Positions 8,278-15,497 of a stretch of 32,331 bases of DNA are shown here, piece by piece. The notes under the pieces are model-generated. The model ran no database searches, had not been told where the DNA came from, and worked only from the letters and a program-made list of their open reading frames with translations. This DNA comes from Patescibacteria group bacterium. GTDB lineage: Bacteria; Patescibacteriota; Patescibacteriia; JAHJFT01. Position numbers and translations under genes: made by a program. Numbering within the stretch: position 1 is the stretch's first letter; each line of letters begins with the position of its first letter. The stretch covers positions 1 to 32,331 of the forward strand of contig JAHJFT010000002.1 of the NCBI GenBank assembly GCA_018824325.1, given 5' to 3'.

Positions 8278-9544
8278 ATCGCCCCTTGGGAACGATCTTT
8301 TTAATCCCCGCGTACTTGCGCAATACCTTGGGAATTTCCACGCTACCGTCTTTTTGCTGGTAATTCTCCAAAATGGCAATCAATGTCCGGCCCATGGCAA
8401 AGGCCGTGGCGTTCAAGGTGTGGCAGAATTCATTGCCTGATTTTGTTTTATAGCGCATATTCAATCTCCTTGCCTGAAAATCAGTACAATTTGACGCCGA
8501 GTGCGTTTCCCGATATTGGTTTTGCGTGGGAATCCATGTTTCCAAATCAATGGTCGTGGCCGAAGAATCATTCAAATCCCCGGTGCAAAGCTGGACCGCG
8601 CGATAGGGCAATTTTAAATCCTGCAGCATTTTTTCTTCAAGCGACAGCAAAAATTCATGTTCGGCGCGCGATTTTTCAGATGTAGCAATGGAAATCATTT
8701 CCAATTTATCAAATTGATGCACGCGCAAAATACCGCGCACGTCTTTGCCATAACTTCCGGCTTCTCGGCGAAAACAAGTTGAATAACAAACATAACGCCA
8801 CGGCAAATCCTGTTCCGCTAAAATCTCGCCCCTATGATAAGGCAAACCCGATTGTTCGGACGTGCCCACAAGATACAAGTCGTCTTTTTCAAAATGATAA
8901 GTCTCATCCGCGCCCCCGTGCTGAAGAAATCCCATGGCGTCCATTGTATCACCCTTGACCATGACCGGCGGCAGCATTGGAGAAAAACCTTGCTTTAATA
9001 AAATATCCATTGCCCAATGTACAAGCGCGAACTGTAAAAGCACGGCTTCATTTTTCAAATAAGCGAAGCGCGAACCCGAAACCTTACCCGCGCGCTCCAC
9101 GTCAATAATGTCCAAAGACTGACCCAAGGCAACGTGGTCTTTGGGTTTAAAATCAAATTTCGTGGGCGAGCCCACGGTGCGCAAAACTTTATTTTCTGAC
9201 CCATCCTTACCCACCGGCACTTGGTCCAACGGGACATTGGGAATGTCGCGCAGAATCGCGTTGAGAGACTGGCTAATCCGCTTCAACTCTTCTTCCCAAG
9301 ACTTTAAATTCTGCTTCAGTTCTTTCATCCGCCGCATGACGGATTCCTTTTCCGAATTGGGCAATTCTTTAATTTGTTTGCTTACTTTATTTTGTTCTGC
9401 CTTGGCCTGGTCAATTTTTAAAATCAAATCGCGCCTTTGCTTGTCCGACTGTAAAAGTTTCTCAATATCAACTTCATAACTGCGGCTTTGCGCGGCCTTT
9501 TTTATTTTGTCCGGATTCTCTCTGATGAATTTAATGTCTAGCAT
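8276..9544 (-). CDS. serS: Seryl-tRNA synthetase
   Basis: 422 residues, class II synthetase that charges tRNA-Ser (and tRNA-Sec where present). Residues 1 to about 105 form the tRNA-binding antiparallel coiled coil, starting MLDIKFIRENPDKIKKAA. The catalytic core has the serine/ATP loop TSEQSGLPYHRGE, motif 2 FRREAGSYGKDVRG, and motif 3 in the form LNATAFAMGRTLIAILENYQ; the motif 3 arginine is kept although the common NGSGLAVGR wording is changed. Length is normal. No T-box or other leader RNA was recognised upstream. Confidence 0.96.
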   Translation of the reverse strand: MLDIKFIRENPDKIKKAAQSRSYEVDIEKLLQSDKQRRDLILKIDQAKAEQNKVSKQIKELPNSEKESVMRRMKELKQNLKSWEEELKRISQSLNAILRDIPNVPLDQVPVGKDGSENKVLRTVGSPTKFDFKPKDHVALGQSLDIIDVERAGKVSGSRFAYLKNEAVLLQFALVHWAMDILLKQGFSPMLPPVMVKGDTMDAMGFLQHGGADETYHFEKDDLYLVGTSEQSGLPYHRGEILAEQDLPWRYVCYSTCFRREAGSYGKDVRGILRVHQFDKLEMISIATSEKSRAEHEFLLSLEEKMLQDLKLPYRAVQLCTGDLNDSSATTIDLETWIPTQNQYRETHSASNCTDFQARRLNMRYKTKSGNEFCHTLNATAFAMGRTLIAILENYQQKDGSVEIPKVLRKYAGIKKIVPKGR

Positions 9545-9589
9545 ATGAACGAATTAAGAGTTATGGATAAGAAATATTTTTACAATTCT

Positions 9590-9857
9590 ACTGTCGTTGC
9601 GAGGAACGAGTCCTGACCGCAGTCGGGACGAGTGACGCGGCAATCCCGAGCCCACGTGGGCTTAGCCGTCATCTGCCTCAGAGTCCTCACTTAAGTCCCA
9701 CCACTATTGTCAGGTTTTTGCTTTTAAGGAGATTGGATGTGGCCATAGACGGTTTTGCCTTGTGGTTTTGGGATTGCTTCGTCGCTCACCCCTCGACAAG
9801 CTCGGGGCTCGCTTCCTCGCAAAGACACATGAGGAGACGGCCCGACGCGTAATGACA
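9590..9857. repeat. GC-rich dispersed palindromic repeats, copies B and C in inverted orientation
   Basis: This 316-nt gap between serS and the cytidylyltransferase gene has no convincing gene. Copy B (9592-9656) reads GTCGTTGCGAGGAACGA and on to AGCCCACGTGGGCT. Copy C (9769-9826) is a diverged inverted partner ending GCTTCCTCGCAAAGACA. The pair could fold into a large cruciform or RNA stem around about 110 nt of unassigned sequence. Copy A is at 4697-4797. Confidence 0.75.
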
Positions 9858-9860
9858 TTT

Positions 9861-10268
9861 TTATTTTTTTAAACGCAATAAAGAAGATTTATAAATATGC
9901 GCTTGGTACGGTTTTAATCGAACCACTCTTGTTTCTAGCCCAATCTTTTTAATTTCCGACTCAATATTGTCAATAAAATGCGTTTGGTCATAACCCAGGC
10001 AAATCACTTCGGGCTGATGTTCACCAATAATTTCGTGTTTATTCCGATATTTACCCAGCACGGCCAAATCAACATATTTGTTCTGACCAACCATTTTTTT
10101 TCTCTCAACTTCGGAAAAATCAGGCAACCGACCCTTGATTTTGCTCACCGTCTTGTCGCGCGCCACCACCGCAATCAAAAAATCGCCATGTTGTTTGGCT
10201 TGTTTGAAAAAACTCTCATGACCAGGGTGTAAGGCATCAAATGTGCCGAAGACCATCACTTTTTTCAT
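9861..10268 (-). CDS. Cytidylyltransferase-like nucleotidyltransferase (TagD/FAD synthetase-type)
   Basis: 135 residues from the ATG at 10266-10268, giving MKKVMVFGTFDALHPGHESF. An upstream in-frame extension lies inside the inverted repeat and is rejected. The nucleotide-binding HxGH motif is H14-P-G-H17. The C-terminal HIYKSS takes the place of the family ISTT-type motif. The family transfers CMP or AMP to small alcohol phosphates (glycerol-3-phosphate, FMN, ethanolamine phosphate); the substrate cannot be told from sequence. The downstream GC-rich repeats and the upstream inverted repeat separate it from serS and lysS. Confidence 0.85.
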   Translation of the reverse strand: MKKVMVFGTFDALHPGHESFFKQAKQHGDFLIAVVARDKTVSKIKGRLPDFSEVERKKMVGQNKYVDLAVLGKYRNKHEIIGEHQPEVICLGYDQTHFIDNIESEIKKIGLETRVVRLKPYQAHIYKSSLLRLKK

Positions 10269-10269
10269 A

Positions 10270-10440
10270 AAAATGAAAAATAAATCCAAAACCCTAAGCA
10301 CCAAATCCAAAACAAATTCAAAATTCAAATGACCCAAATTCAAAACAATTTAATTGACCGTTTGAGATATCTTGTTTTGAATTTTGGATTTTGAACATTT
10401 GATATTGTTTAGGATTTAGATATTTGGATTTTGGATTTTG
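10270..10440. repeat. AT-rich inverted repeat, ATCCAAAA family, copy 2
   Basis: Left arm about 10270-10345 and right arm about 10366-10440 carry the same words as copies 1 and 3 (AAATCCAAAAC, TTGAATTTTGGATTTTGA). The element fills the space between the lysS stop (10441) and the start of the cytidylyltransferase gene (10268). Confidence 0.8.
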
Positions 10441-11898
10441 CTATTTTTCCGGTTTCAGCGTGGGAAAAAGTATAACATCTTTCAAGTTCGGCTGATTGCA
10501 CAAAATTGCCACAAATCTATCAATCCCCAATCCCCAGCCCGCGGTCGGCGGCATACCGTGCTTCAAGGCGGCAATAAAATCCATGTCAATCATTTGCGCT
10601 TCTTCGTCGCCGCGCTCGCGCAGCTTTTGCTGTTCTTGAAATCTCTCAAGCTGATCCTGCGGGTCGTTCAGCTCTGTGTATGCTTTGACAAGCTCCATGC
10701 CGCAAACGATTGGCTGAAATCTCTGCGTGTACTTTGGATTATCCTCGCATTTTTTTGCCAACGGCTCCATCTCAATCGGATAATCATAAATAATTGTCGG
10801 CTGAACGATTTTGGCACGCACCGTATCTTTATACAAATCATCTAAAAGCTTGCCCCGGTCGGCTTTATAGTCGGAATCAATTTTTAATTTTTTCATTCCG
10901 GCAATCAATTCTTTATCGCTCAACTTGTCAATATCCAGCTTCGCATTTTCCAAAATCGCGTCTTTGAATTTCTTTCTTTTCCAGGGCGAAGAAAAATCAA
11001 TCTCAACGTCACGATAAACAACCCGATGCGAACCATTGACTTCTTTCACCACGTCCGGGATAATCCGCTCGGTAAAATCCATCAACGCTTCGTAATCCTG
11101 GTACGCCCAATAAAATTCAAGGCTGGTAAATTCCGGATTATGCTGCCAGTCAATGCCCTCGTTTCTAAATTGTCTGCCAATTTCATAAACCTTTTCATAC
11201 CCGCCGACAATCAATCTTTTTAAATAAAGCTCGGGTGCTATTCGAAGATATAAATCAGTATCCAAGGCGTTGTGGTGCGTGACAAAAGGACGCGCCGTGG
11301 CTCCGCCCGGAATTGATTGAAGCATTGGCGTTTCAACTTCCATAAATCCGTTCTCATCCATAATCTGACGAAAGGCGCTGATTACTTGGCTTCTTTTTTT
11401 AAATATTTGTTTTACCTCCGGATTAGCAATTAAATCCAAATATCTCTGGCGATAGCGTGTTTCAATATCAGCCAAGCCGTGCCACTTTTCAGGCAAAGGC
11501 AAAAGAGCTTTGCAAATAATTTTAAAATCCTTGGCCAAAATTGACTTTTCTCCTTTTTGCGTGACAAAGGCAGTGCCGCGCACTTCTAAAAAATCGGCCG
11601 CGTCAACCAAATCGTTAAAAATTTTATGCAAGTCCGCGCCAATCTCATCTTTTTTAAAAACAATCTGCATGCGCGAGGTGCCATCCTCAACATGCGCGAA
11701 AATAAGGCCGCCATGCCCCCTTTTGGTCATCACCCGGGCGCACACGCTGATTTCCGCCTTTTGCTTCAAAAGCTTATCAAAACCATCCAAAACCTGGCTA
11801 ATTGTGTGCGTTCTCTCAACCTTGGCCGGATAAGAATTTATCCCCTGTTTGGCCAACTTTTCTAGCTTTTCCAAGCGGTCTTTTTCCTCTTTAATCAT
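10441..11898 (-). CDS. lysS: Lysyl-tRNA synthetase, class II
   Basis: 485 residues. An N-terminal OB-fold anticodon-binding domain (about 45-150, with GGLIFAHVEDGTSRMQIVFK) is followed by the class II catalytic core: motif 2 FRNEGIDWQHNPEFTSLEFY and motif 3 GWGLGIDRFVAIL. It charges tRNA-Lys. Length is standard for a bacterial LysRS. The last codon abuts the inverted repeat at 10270-10440. Upstream, a 14-bp palindrome sits about 20 nt before the start. Confidence 0.96.
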   Translation of the reverse strand: MIKEEKDRLEKLEKLAKQGINSYPAKVERTHTISQVLDGFDKLLKQKAEISVCARVMTKRGHGGLIFAHVEDGTSRMQIVFKKDEIGADLHKIFNDLVDAADFLEVRGTAFVTQKGEKSILAKDFKIICKALLPLPEKWHGLADIETRYRQRYLDLIANPEVKQIFKKRSQVISAFRQIMDENGFMEVETPMLQSIPGGATARPFVTHHNALDTDLYLRIAPELYLKRLIVGGYEKVYEIGRQFRNEGIDWQHNPEFTSLEFYWAYQDYEALMDFTERIIPDVVKEVNGSHRVVYRDVEIDFSSPWKRKKFKDAILENAKLDIDKLSDKELIAGMKKLKIDSDYKADRGKLLDDLYKDTVRAKIVQPTIIYDYPIEMEPLAKKCEDNPKYTQRFQPIVCGMELVKAYTELNDPQDQLERFQEQQKLRERGDEEAQMIDMDFIAALKHGMPPTAGWGLGIDRFVAILCNQPNLKDVILFPTLKPEK

Positions 11899-11919
11899 AT
11901 GAATTTTATATAAAAAATA

Positions 11920-11933
11920 AGGTAAATTTACCT
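11920..11933. promoter_or_regulatory. Perfect 14-bp palindrome upstream of lysS
   Basis: AGGTAAATTTACCT is its own reverse complement and lies 22-35 nt upstream of the lysS start. On the minus strand a run of T follows it, so it could be a short terminator for upstream transcripts or a protein-binding site. Function is not known. Confidence 0.4.
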
Positions 11934-11975
11934 ATATTTTAATCAATTTTTAGCATTTCGTCAAATCCACACATC

Positions 11976-12000
11976 AAAAAATCCCGCAACTTTAGCGGAA
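11976..12000 (-). terminator. Rho-independent terminator downstream of the MYG1/DHH-like gene
   Basis: Read on the minus strand: TTCCGC, loop TAAAGTT, GCGGGA, then six T. The stem has six pairs including one G-U. It ends the transcript of the gene at 12259-13329 after its repeat-bearing 3' region. Confidence 0.65.
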
Positions 12001-12014
12001 TTTCTTAATATACG

Positions 12015-12250
12015 GAAATTGGAAATTGGAAACTAGAAATTGCGGAAAGTTAAATTAATTTCCAGTTTCTCTCGCTTTCAGCGTGATCCCGCCGAAGGCG
12101 GTGGCAATTTCCAATTTCATTTTCCCCAGGTTACGATTGATTTTAAACATCACCCAGCCGTTATTCCAATCCCTAAGCCGGCAATTCTATATCCCCGGCT
12201 TGGGGAATGGGAGCGCTTTTGACTTAAGTCTAGGTGCGCTCAAGACCCTG
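12015..12250 (-). repeat. Duplicated 3' element, copy 1
   Basis: Bases 12015-12070 are identical over 56 bp to 13451-13506. The next part (12127-12250) is a diverged match to 13520-13645: a TTACGATT block, then the hairpin 12175-12181/12195-12201 (AAGCCGG/CCGGCTT), then GGGGAATGGGAGCGC, then CGCTCAAGA. Copy 1 has an extra segment with a GC mini-hairpin at 12088-12104. It lies just 3' of the gene at 12259-13329 in transcript sense. This gap (11899-12258) has no gene. Confidence 0.8.
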
Positions 12251-12258
12251 TTTAAGAT

Positions 12259-13329
12259 TTACTGAGCCCTGCTGGCTTCCTTGGCTTTCCAGCGCTTCTT
12301 GCGACAGCGGTGCAGGCCCGACTGATACAAACGGCATCTCGGACCAAAGCATCTAGGGCTTGTTATACAAAATTCCGGAAAGTCTTCGGGGTTGATGCCC
12401 ATTAGAACAATCTCCTTAATTCTCTGAAATGGAATATTGGTCGGTGGAACATCGGGCGCGCTCAAAGCGCCGTTAAGCAGCATGCCGGCATTTACCGAAA
12501 AATACCATTCTTCCGCGCCCTCAACTTTGCCGCCGCGTGCCAGTTCATTCCAATCGGTCATCAGCATCTTGCCCTTAATTTTCTGTTCCTCCAACCGAAG
12601 CATCTGCACAATATCCGTAATCGTCAAATTTTTCCTCTGATTTGTGTGGATCTGTACATTGCCCCGAGAATTTTTTTGAACGACCACCGAGGCCTGACAG
12701 CCGTAGTTTGAACGCGCGTACCGGGAAAAAGATTCGTTGTCCGATTCAATGAACACGACCTTATGAATCTGACCGCCGAATTTAACATCGTGGATCTCGG
12801 CTTTATTTTCAAATTCATGTTTGGCTGTTTCGTGAAACTCCCGCTGAAGCCCATACTTGGCCTCCAGTGCCGAGATGGCCCAATCAATCACTTTCTCGGG
12901 CGCGTCGGAAAAATGACGGTTAAGATCCTGAATGGTCACCGCCATATCAAATGATCGCACCTGGCCATTAAGATCGCTATCCTTAACATATTTAAGAATT
13001 TGCTTAAGAGCCGGAAGCTTATCCACGCCCAGATCCTTGGCAACCAAAGTGGCCGCGCATTCGCCCCTGTCGCAACTCTCACCCTGACCGTTGAAACCAG
13101 GGTGCTCGTCAAAACGTCCGCGCCCCGTGCCGATCAAAAGACAACCGTCGTTTTCCCAGTCTTGAGCCGAACGTCCGTCAGGCGTTTCTCCGCCCAATGT
13201 CCAAAAGACGATTTCCGCGTCCTCCACGCCCGGATACTTTTTCTTGCCAAACTTCCGAAGAAGCCAGATTGCCGCTATCTCGTCAAGATGCGGCCTGACA
13301 TGAGTTACTAAACATTTCACCCGTTTCAT
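12259..13329 (-). CDS. MYG1/DHH-like putative metal-dependent phosphoesterase, uncharacterised
   Basis: 356 residues from the ATG at 13327-13329, preceded by GAGG at 6 nt. A TTG further upstream overlaps that ribosome site and is rejected. The N-terminus has THVRPHLDEIAA (H10, H14, D16), a DAEIVFW strand near 40, and GRFDEHPG near 75. The spacing of these His/Asp clusters recalls MYG1/UPF0160 and DHH phosphoesterases, which bind metal through such motifs. A Cys cluster lies near the C-terminus (C-x4-C-x3-C and one more Cys), followed by a basic tail. It has a -10-like TATAAT at 13375-13380 but no clear -35. It sits between the two copies of the duplicated 3' element. The family call is tentative and the substrate unknown. 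Confidence 0.6.
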   Translation of the reverse strand: MKRVKCLVTHVRPHLDEIAAIWLLRKFGKKKYPGVEDAEIVFWTLGGETPDGRSAQDWENDGCLLIGTGRGRFDEHPGFNGQGESCDRGECAATLVAKDLGVDKLPALKQILKYVKDSDLNGQVRSFDMAVTIQDLNRHFSDAPEKVIDWAISALEAKYGLQREFHETAKHEFENKAEIHDVKFGGQIHKVVFIESDNESFSRYARSNYGCQASVVVQKNSRGNVQIHTNQRKNLTITDIVQMLRLEEQKIKGKMLMTDWNELARGGKVEGAEEWYFSVNAGMLLNGALSAPDVPPTNIPFQRIKEIVLMGINPEDFPEFCITSPRCFGPRCRLYQSGLHRCRKKRWKAKEASRAQ

Positions 13330-13408
13330 GATAAACCTCAAAAATAAAAGTTAAAAAATATAAAGAACGAAAATATTATATTGCAAATCGGCCAAAAGGC
13401 CTGGAAAA

Positions 13409-13430
13409 TATTTGAATGTTTTTTCAAATA
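13409..13430. terminator. AT-rich hairpin between the two accessory genes, possible terminator
   Basis: TATTTGAA at 13409-13416 pairs with TTCAAATA at 13423-13430 around a 6-nt loop. On the minus strand TTTTCC follows. It could end the transcript of the 13758-14309 gene before the promoter region of the next gene. It is weak because the stem is AT-only apart from one pair. Confidence 0.35.
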
Positions 13431-13450
13431 CTTGCCGCGCCTGTGGCGAA

Positions 13451-13645
13451 GAAATTGGAAATTGGAAACTAGAAATTGCGGAAAGTTAAATTAATTTCCA
13501 GTTTCTATTTTCCATTTTCGTCTTCCCTAGTTTACGATTAGTTTTAAAATATCTTAAGCCGTTGTTCCGTTCTCTAAGCCGACAATATTATTATCAGCTT
13601 GGGGAATGGGAGCGCGCTTCAGGACGAAACACGCTCAAGAAAATT
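13451..13645 (-). repeat. Duplicated 3' element, copy 2
   Basis: 13451-13506 is identical to 12015-12070. The hairpin is 13576-13582/13594-13600 (AAGCCGA/TCAGCTT). On the minus-strand RNA the changed pair is a G-U wobble, so pairing survives; on the plus strand it would be an A-C mismatch. GGGGAATGGGAGCGC and CGCTCAAGA follow as in copy 1. It lies 3' of the gene at 13758-14309. The gap 13330-13757 has no gene. Confidence 0.8.
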
Positions 13646-13699
13646 GATGGGATTTTAATAGCGGGGCAAGCCACCGCCTCGGGCGGGGTGAACGACGTA

Positions 13700-13755
13700 C
13701 CAAGCGTCCAAGAAACCAAGGCCCTTTCCAAGGACCAAGGATCCAAGTTCCCAAG
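13700..13755. repeat. Seven short CCAAG repeats just after a stop codon
   Basis: CCAAG occurs seven times in 56 bp with spacers of 2 to 7 bases, ending 3 bases before the stop codon of the 13758-14309 gene. It is not a CRISPR: the units are 5 bases long and irregular. Confidence 0.6.
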
Positions 13756-13757
13756 CG

Positions 13758-14309
13758 CTACTTGCCAACAACGAGAAACCGATAATGCGGATCGAAGTCG
13801 AGCCCAGGCCAGCTCAAGCTCAGGTAGCGCCCGGCAGCGTCCCCATACAGAGAAGGCACGTACAGGTGGCCACCAGGGTTGCACCAGGAAGAAGCCAGCG
13901 CTATAATGGGGAACTGCCTCTGCTTGTCAGGGTATTTCTTGCCAAAGACAAGGAGCTCCTCTATGGTCGCTGGCCTGTATCCGGCTTCATCCAGACGTTT
14001 GAGCGCCTGGTCGCCGGTGATTGTCTTGTCAAACTGATAAAGCTCCAGCTTGACTTTCTTGTGGCCATTACCCTGAATCGGGAAATGCTCCTCCGTGATG
14101 TCCTCGTTCACCCAGTCAAGCTTGCACGCTTCAATCATCTTGGCGAGCGGCTGGTCGTAGTCAACCACGACTTCGTAGATCTGGGACCGCAACACGCTAT
14201 CCGGATCTAATATAAAGGCCTGTAGGTTCCACCGATTAATACGTCCGCTCTTAATTTGGGCGGCGACCTCGCAAACCTGGTCAACCGTTGCTTTTTCTGG
14301 TTTACACAT
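13758..14309 (-). CDS. Uncharacterised 183-aa accessory protein (GYRPATIEELL family)
   Basis: Start chosen at the ATG 14307-14309 because a perfect AGGAGG (14317-14322 on the other strand) lies 7 nt upstream; a longer frame would add 26 residues ahead of it. The N-terminal half has a helix-rich segment and LKxELYxFDKTITGDQAL. The C-terminal half has GYRPATIEELLVFGKKYPD, QRQFPIIALASSW and a closing LDFDPHYRFLVVGK. No catalytic motif, signal or membrane segment is visible. I recall similar unnamed proteins in CPR genomes but know no function. Codon use differs from neighbours (AAG, GAG, AGG and C-ending codons frequent), which suggests transfer. It has its own promoter about 250 nt upstream and an intervening leader with a terminator-like hairpin. 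Confidence 0.8.
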   Translation of the reverse strand: MCKPEKATVDQVCEVAAQIKSGRINRWNLQAFILDPDSVLRSQIYEVVVDYDQPLAKMIEACKLDWVNEDITEEHFPIQGNGHKKVKLELYQFDKTITGDQALKRLDEAGYRPATIEELLVFGKKYPDKQRQFPIIALASSWCNPGGHLYVPSLYGDAAGRYLSLSWPGLDFDPHYRFLVVGK

Positions 14310-14435
14310 GACAAATCCTCCTCGCATCCATTGGTATTCGCAAAATACATCCAGCCGAATTGCCGAACATACTAAACGATAAACCAAGAGACACTATGTT
14401 TGATTATATAGAACAATATTTTCAATTGACCTTAA

Positions 14436-14485
14436 TAAAAAGGCCTAGGTAACTTTTGAGGGGAATTCAAATTCTACCTAGGCCT
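14436..14485 (-). terminator. Leader terminator (candidate attenuator) before the 183-aa protein gene
   Basis: On the minus strand AGGCCTAGGTA (14485-14475) pairs perfectly with TACCTAGGCCT (14451-14441) around 23 nt and is followed by TTTTATT. It lies between the strong promoter at 14555-14583 and the gene start at 14309, so it should stop most transcripts before the gene unless prevented. Confidence 0.65.
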
Positions 14486-14516
14486 AATATCCCAATAAAA
14501 TAGGATATAAATCCAT
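14484..14516 (-). CDS. Putative 10-residue leader peptide
   Basis: ATG at 14514-14516 with GGGGAG 6 nt upstream encodes MDLYPILLGY and a TAG stop. The last two bases of the stop codon are the first two of the terminator stem, so a ribosome on the stop codon would cover the hairpin base. A small hairpin (ATATCC 14503-14508 with 14487-14492) lies inside the frame. An overlapping 23-codon frame from an upstream ATG lacks a ribosome site. No run of a single regulatory amino acid is present, so the signal sensed, if any, is unclear. Confidence 0.4.
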   Translation of the reverse strand: MDLYPILLGY

Positions 14517-14554
14517 GTCTCTCTCCCCAATTTCTCATTTTTAAATAGCTTTCA

Positions 14555-14583
14555 AGTATAGCATACTCTTAAACATTTGTCAA
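14555..14583 (-). promoter_or_regulatory. Strong sigma70-type promoter for the 183-aa protein gene leader
   Basis: TTGACA (minus strand, 14583-14578), 17-bp spacer, TATACT (14560-14555), with an extended TGC just before the -10. Predicted start near 14548. The insertion sequence begins 13 bp upstream of the -35, so it left the promoter intact. Confidence 0.75.
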
Positions 14584-14596
14584 GGCCTTTTGACGG

Positions 14597-14622
14597 GAGT
14601 GATATAAAGAAGATGGAGCAGG
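14597..14622 (+). repeat. IS1595-type left terminal inverted repeat
   Basis: AGT.ATAT.AAG....TGGAGCAGG is shared with the reverse complement of 15480-15505. TTTGACGG lies just outside. Confidence 0.8.
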
Positions 14623-14675
14623 TATAATGAAAAGTAAGAGGTAAAACTCACTTATTCATTAACCTAACTCCATCT

Positions 14676-15497
14676 ATGTTTACCATACACGCTTCTTGGA
14701 GCGACGCCAAGTGTGCCGCGCTCATAAGAAAAACGCTCTTTTTAAATAGCCGCGCTATTTGTCCCTCATGTGAGGTGCGGCGCAGATTCAAGACTTTGAA
14801 AGACGGCCGTTATTGGTGCGGCAGGTGCCGGCAAAAATACTCACTAAAACAACTTGCCGGCCTTAAGGGATCTCGGTTGCCATTGGCTAAAATTGCTCTT
14901 CTTACGCGTTGTTTCTTAAAGAATTATCCTTTGGCGGTTGCTCAAGATACAACCGGGCTTTCATATCCAACCGTACGCCGCTACTATGATATTTTTCGCT
15001 TAAAAGCGAATAAATATACACTAGAACACGCTCAATTCCTAAAAGGACGAATAGTTATTGACGCTTGCTACATTGGTAAAAAGAGAAACAATAATCAGGC
15101 GGTTGTCCTTGGCGCGGTAGAGGAAGATTATACTAATTTAGCCTTTCGTATTATCCCTCAAGAAGAACAAGGATATGTTGAAAAATTTCTCTATGACACC
15201 GCTTGTCCTTGGAGCCATATTATTCATGACGGCCACAAGGCTTATGAGGATCTATCTTGGACCGGTGTTACTCACGAAGCCGAGATTCATGAGCTAGGCC
15301 AATTCGAGAAAAGCTGTCCAATTGAGCGTATCTGGGCTTTACTTCGGACGAGGATTAGGAGGACCTATCATCATATCTGGAAAGAAAAACTGCCAGACTA
15401 TCTGGCAGAGTTTCGCTACAAATTCTTGTATCGTTCCACAGCCTTAAATGAGCTAAGCTTCCTAGAATTTCTTACTTTGCCTGCTCCAAGAGCTTGA
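14676..15497 (+). CDS. IS1595-family (ISXO2-like) DDE transposase
   Basis: 273 residues, apparently full length. An N-terminal zinc ribbon has CPSC near 30 and CGRC near 48. A helical region with a helix-turn-helix look (LSYPTVRRYY) follows. The ISXO2-like catalytic domain begins near residue 125: first Asp in VIDACYIG, second Asp in IIHDGHKAY, and the acidic/Asn region IERIWALLRTRIRRTYHH. The last segment, LAEFRYKFLYR, is typical of the family. All catalytic positions are intact, so the element may be active. No good ribosome site precedes the ATG. It is transcribed opposite to all its neighbours. Confidence 0.92.
   Translation: MFTIHASWSDAKCAALIRKTLFLNSRAICPSCEVRRRFKTLKDGRYWCGRCRQKYSLKQLAGLKGSRLPLAKIALLTRCFLKNYPLAVAQDTTGLSYPTVRRYYDIFRLKANKYTLEHAQFLKGRIVIDACYIGKKRNNNQAVVLGAVEEDYTNLAFRIIPQEEQGYVEKFLYDTACPWSHIIHDGHKAYEDLSWTGVTHEAEIHELGQFEKSCPIERIWALLRTRIRRTYHHIWKEKLPDYLAEFRYKFLYRSTALNELSFLEFLTLPAPRA

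Noticed and set aside
9660-9768. A tRNA or small RNA gene in the serS upstream gap
   Set aside because: No cloverleaf, no TTCGA-type loop and no promoter-terminator pair could be made out.
10269-10343. N-terminal extension of the cytidylyltransferase
   Set aside because: The extra residues are encoded by the inverted repeat and give a low-complexity Leu/Val/Phe string. The ATG at 10268 starts the conserved fold. The same logic was applied to the M23 and DciA-like genes.
12015-13645. Integron-type gene cassettes with attC sites
   Set aside because: The gene-plus-3'-hairpin layout is similar, but the core site motifs (RYYYAAC/GTTRRRY in the right places) are not evident and no integron integrase gene is in the window.
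13700-13755. CRISPR array
   Set aside because: The units are 5 bases with irregular spacers of 2-7 bases, and no cas gene is present. The helicase's Cas4-like domain is part of a repair enzyme.
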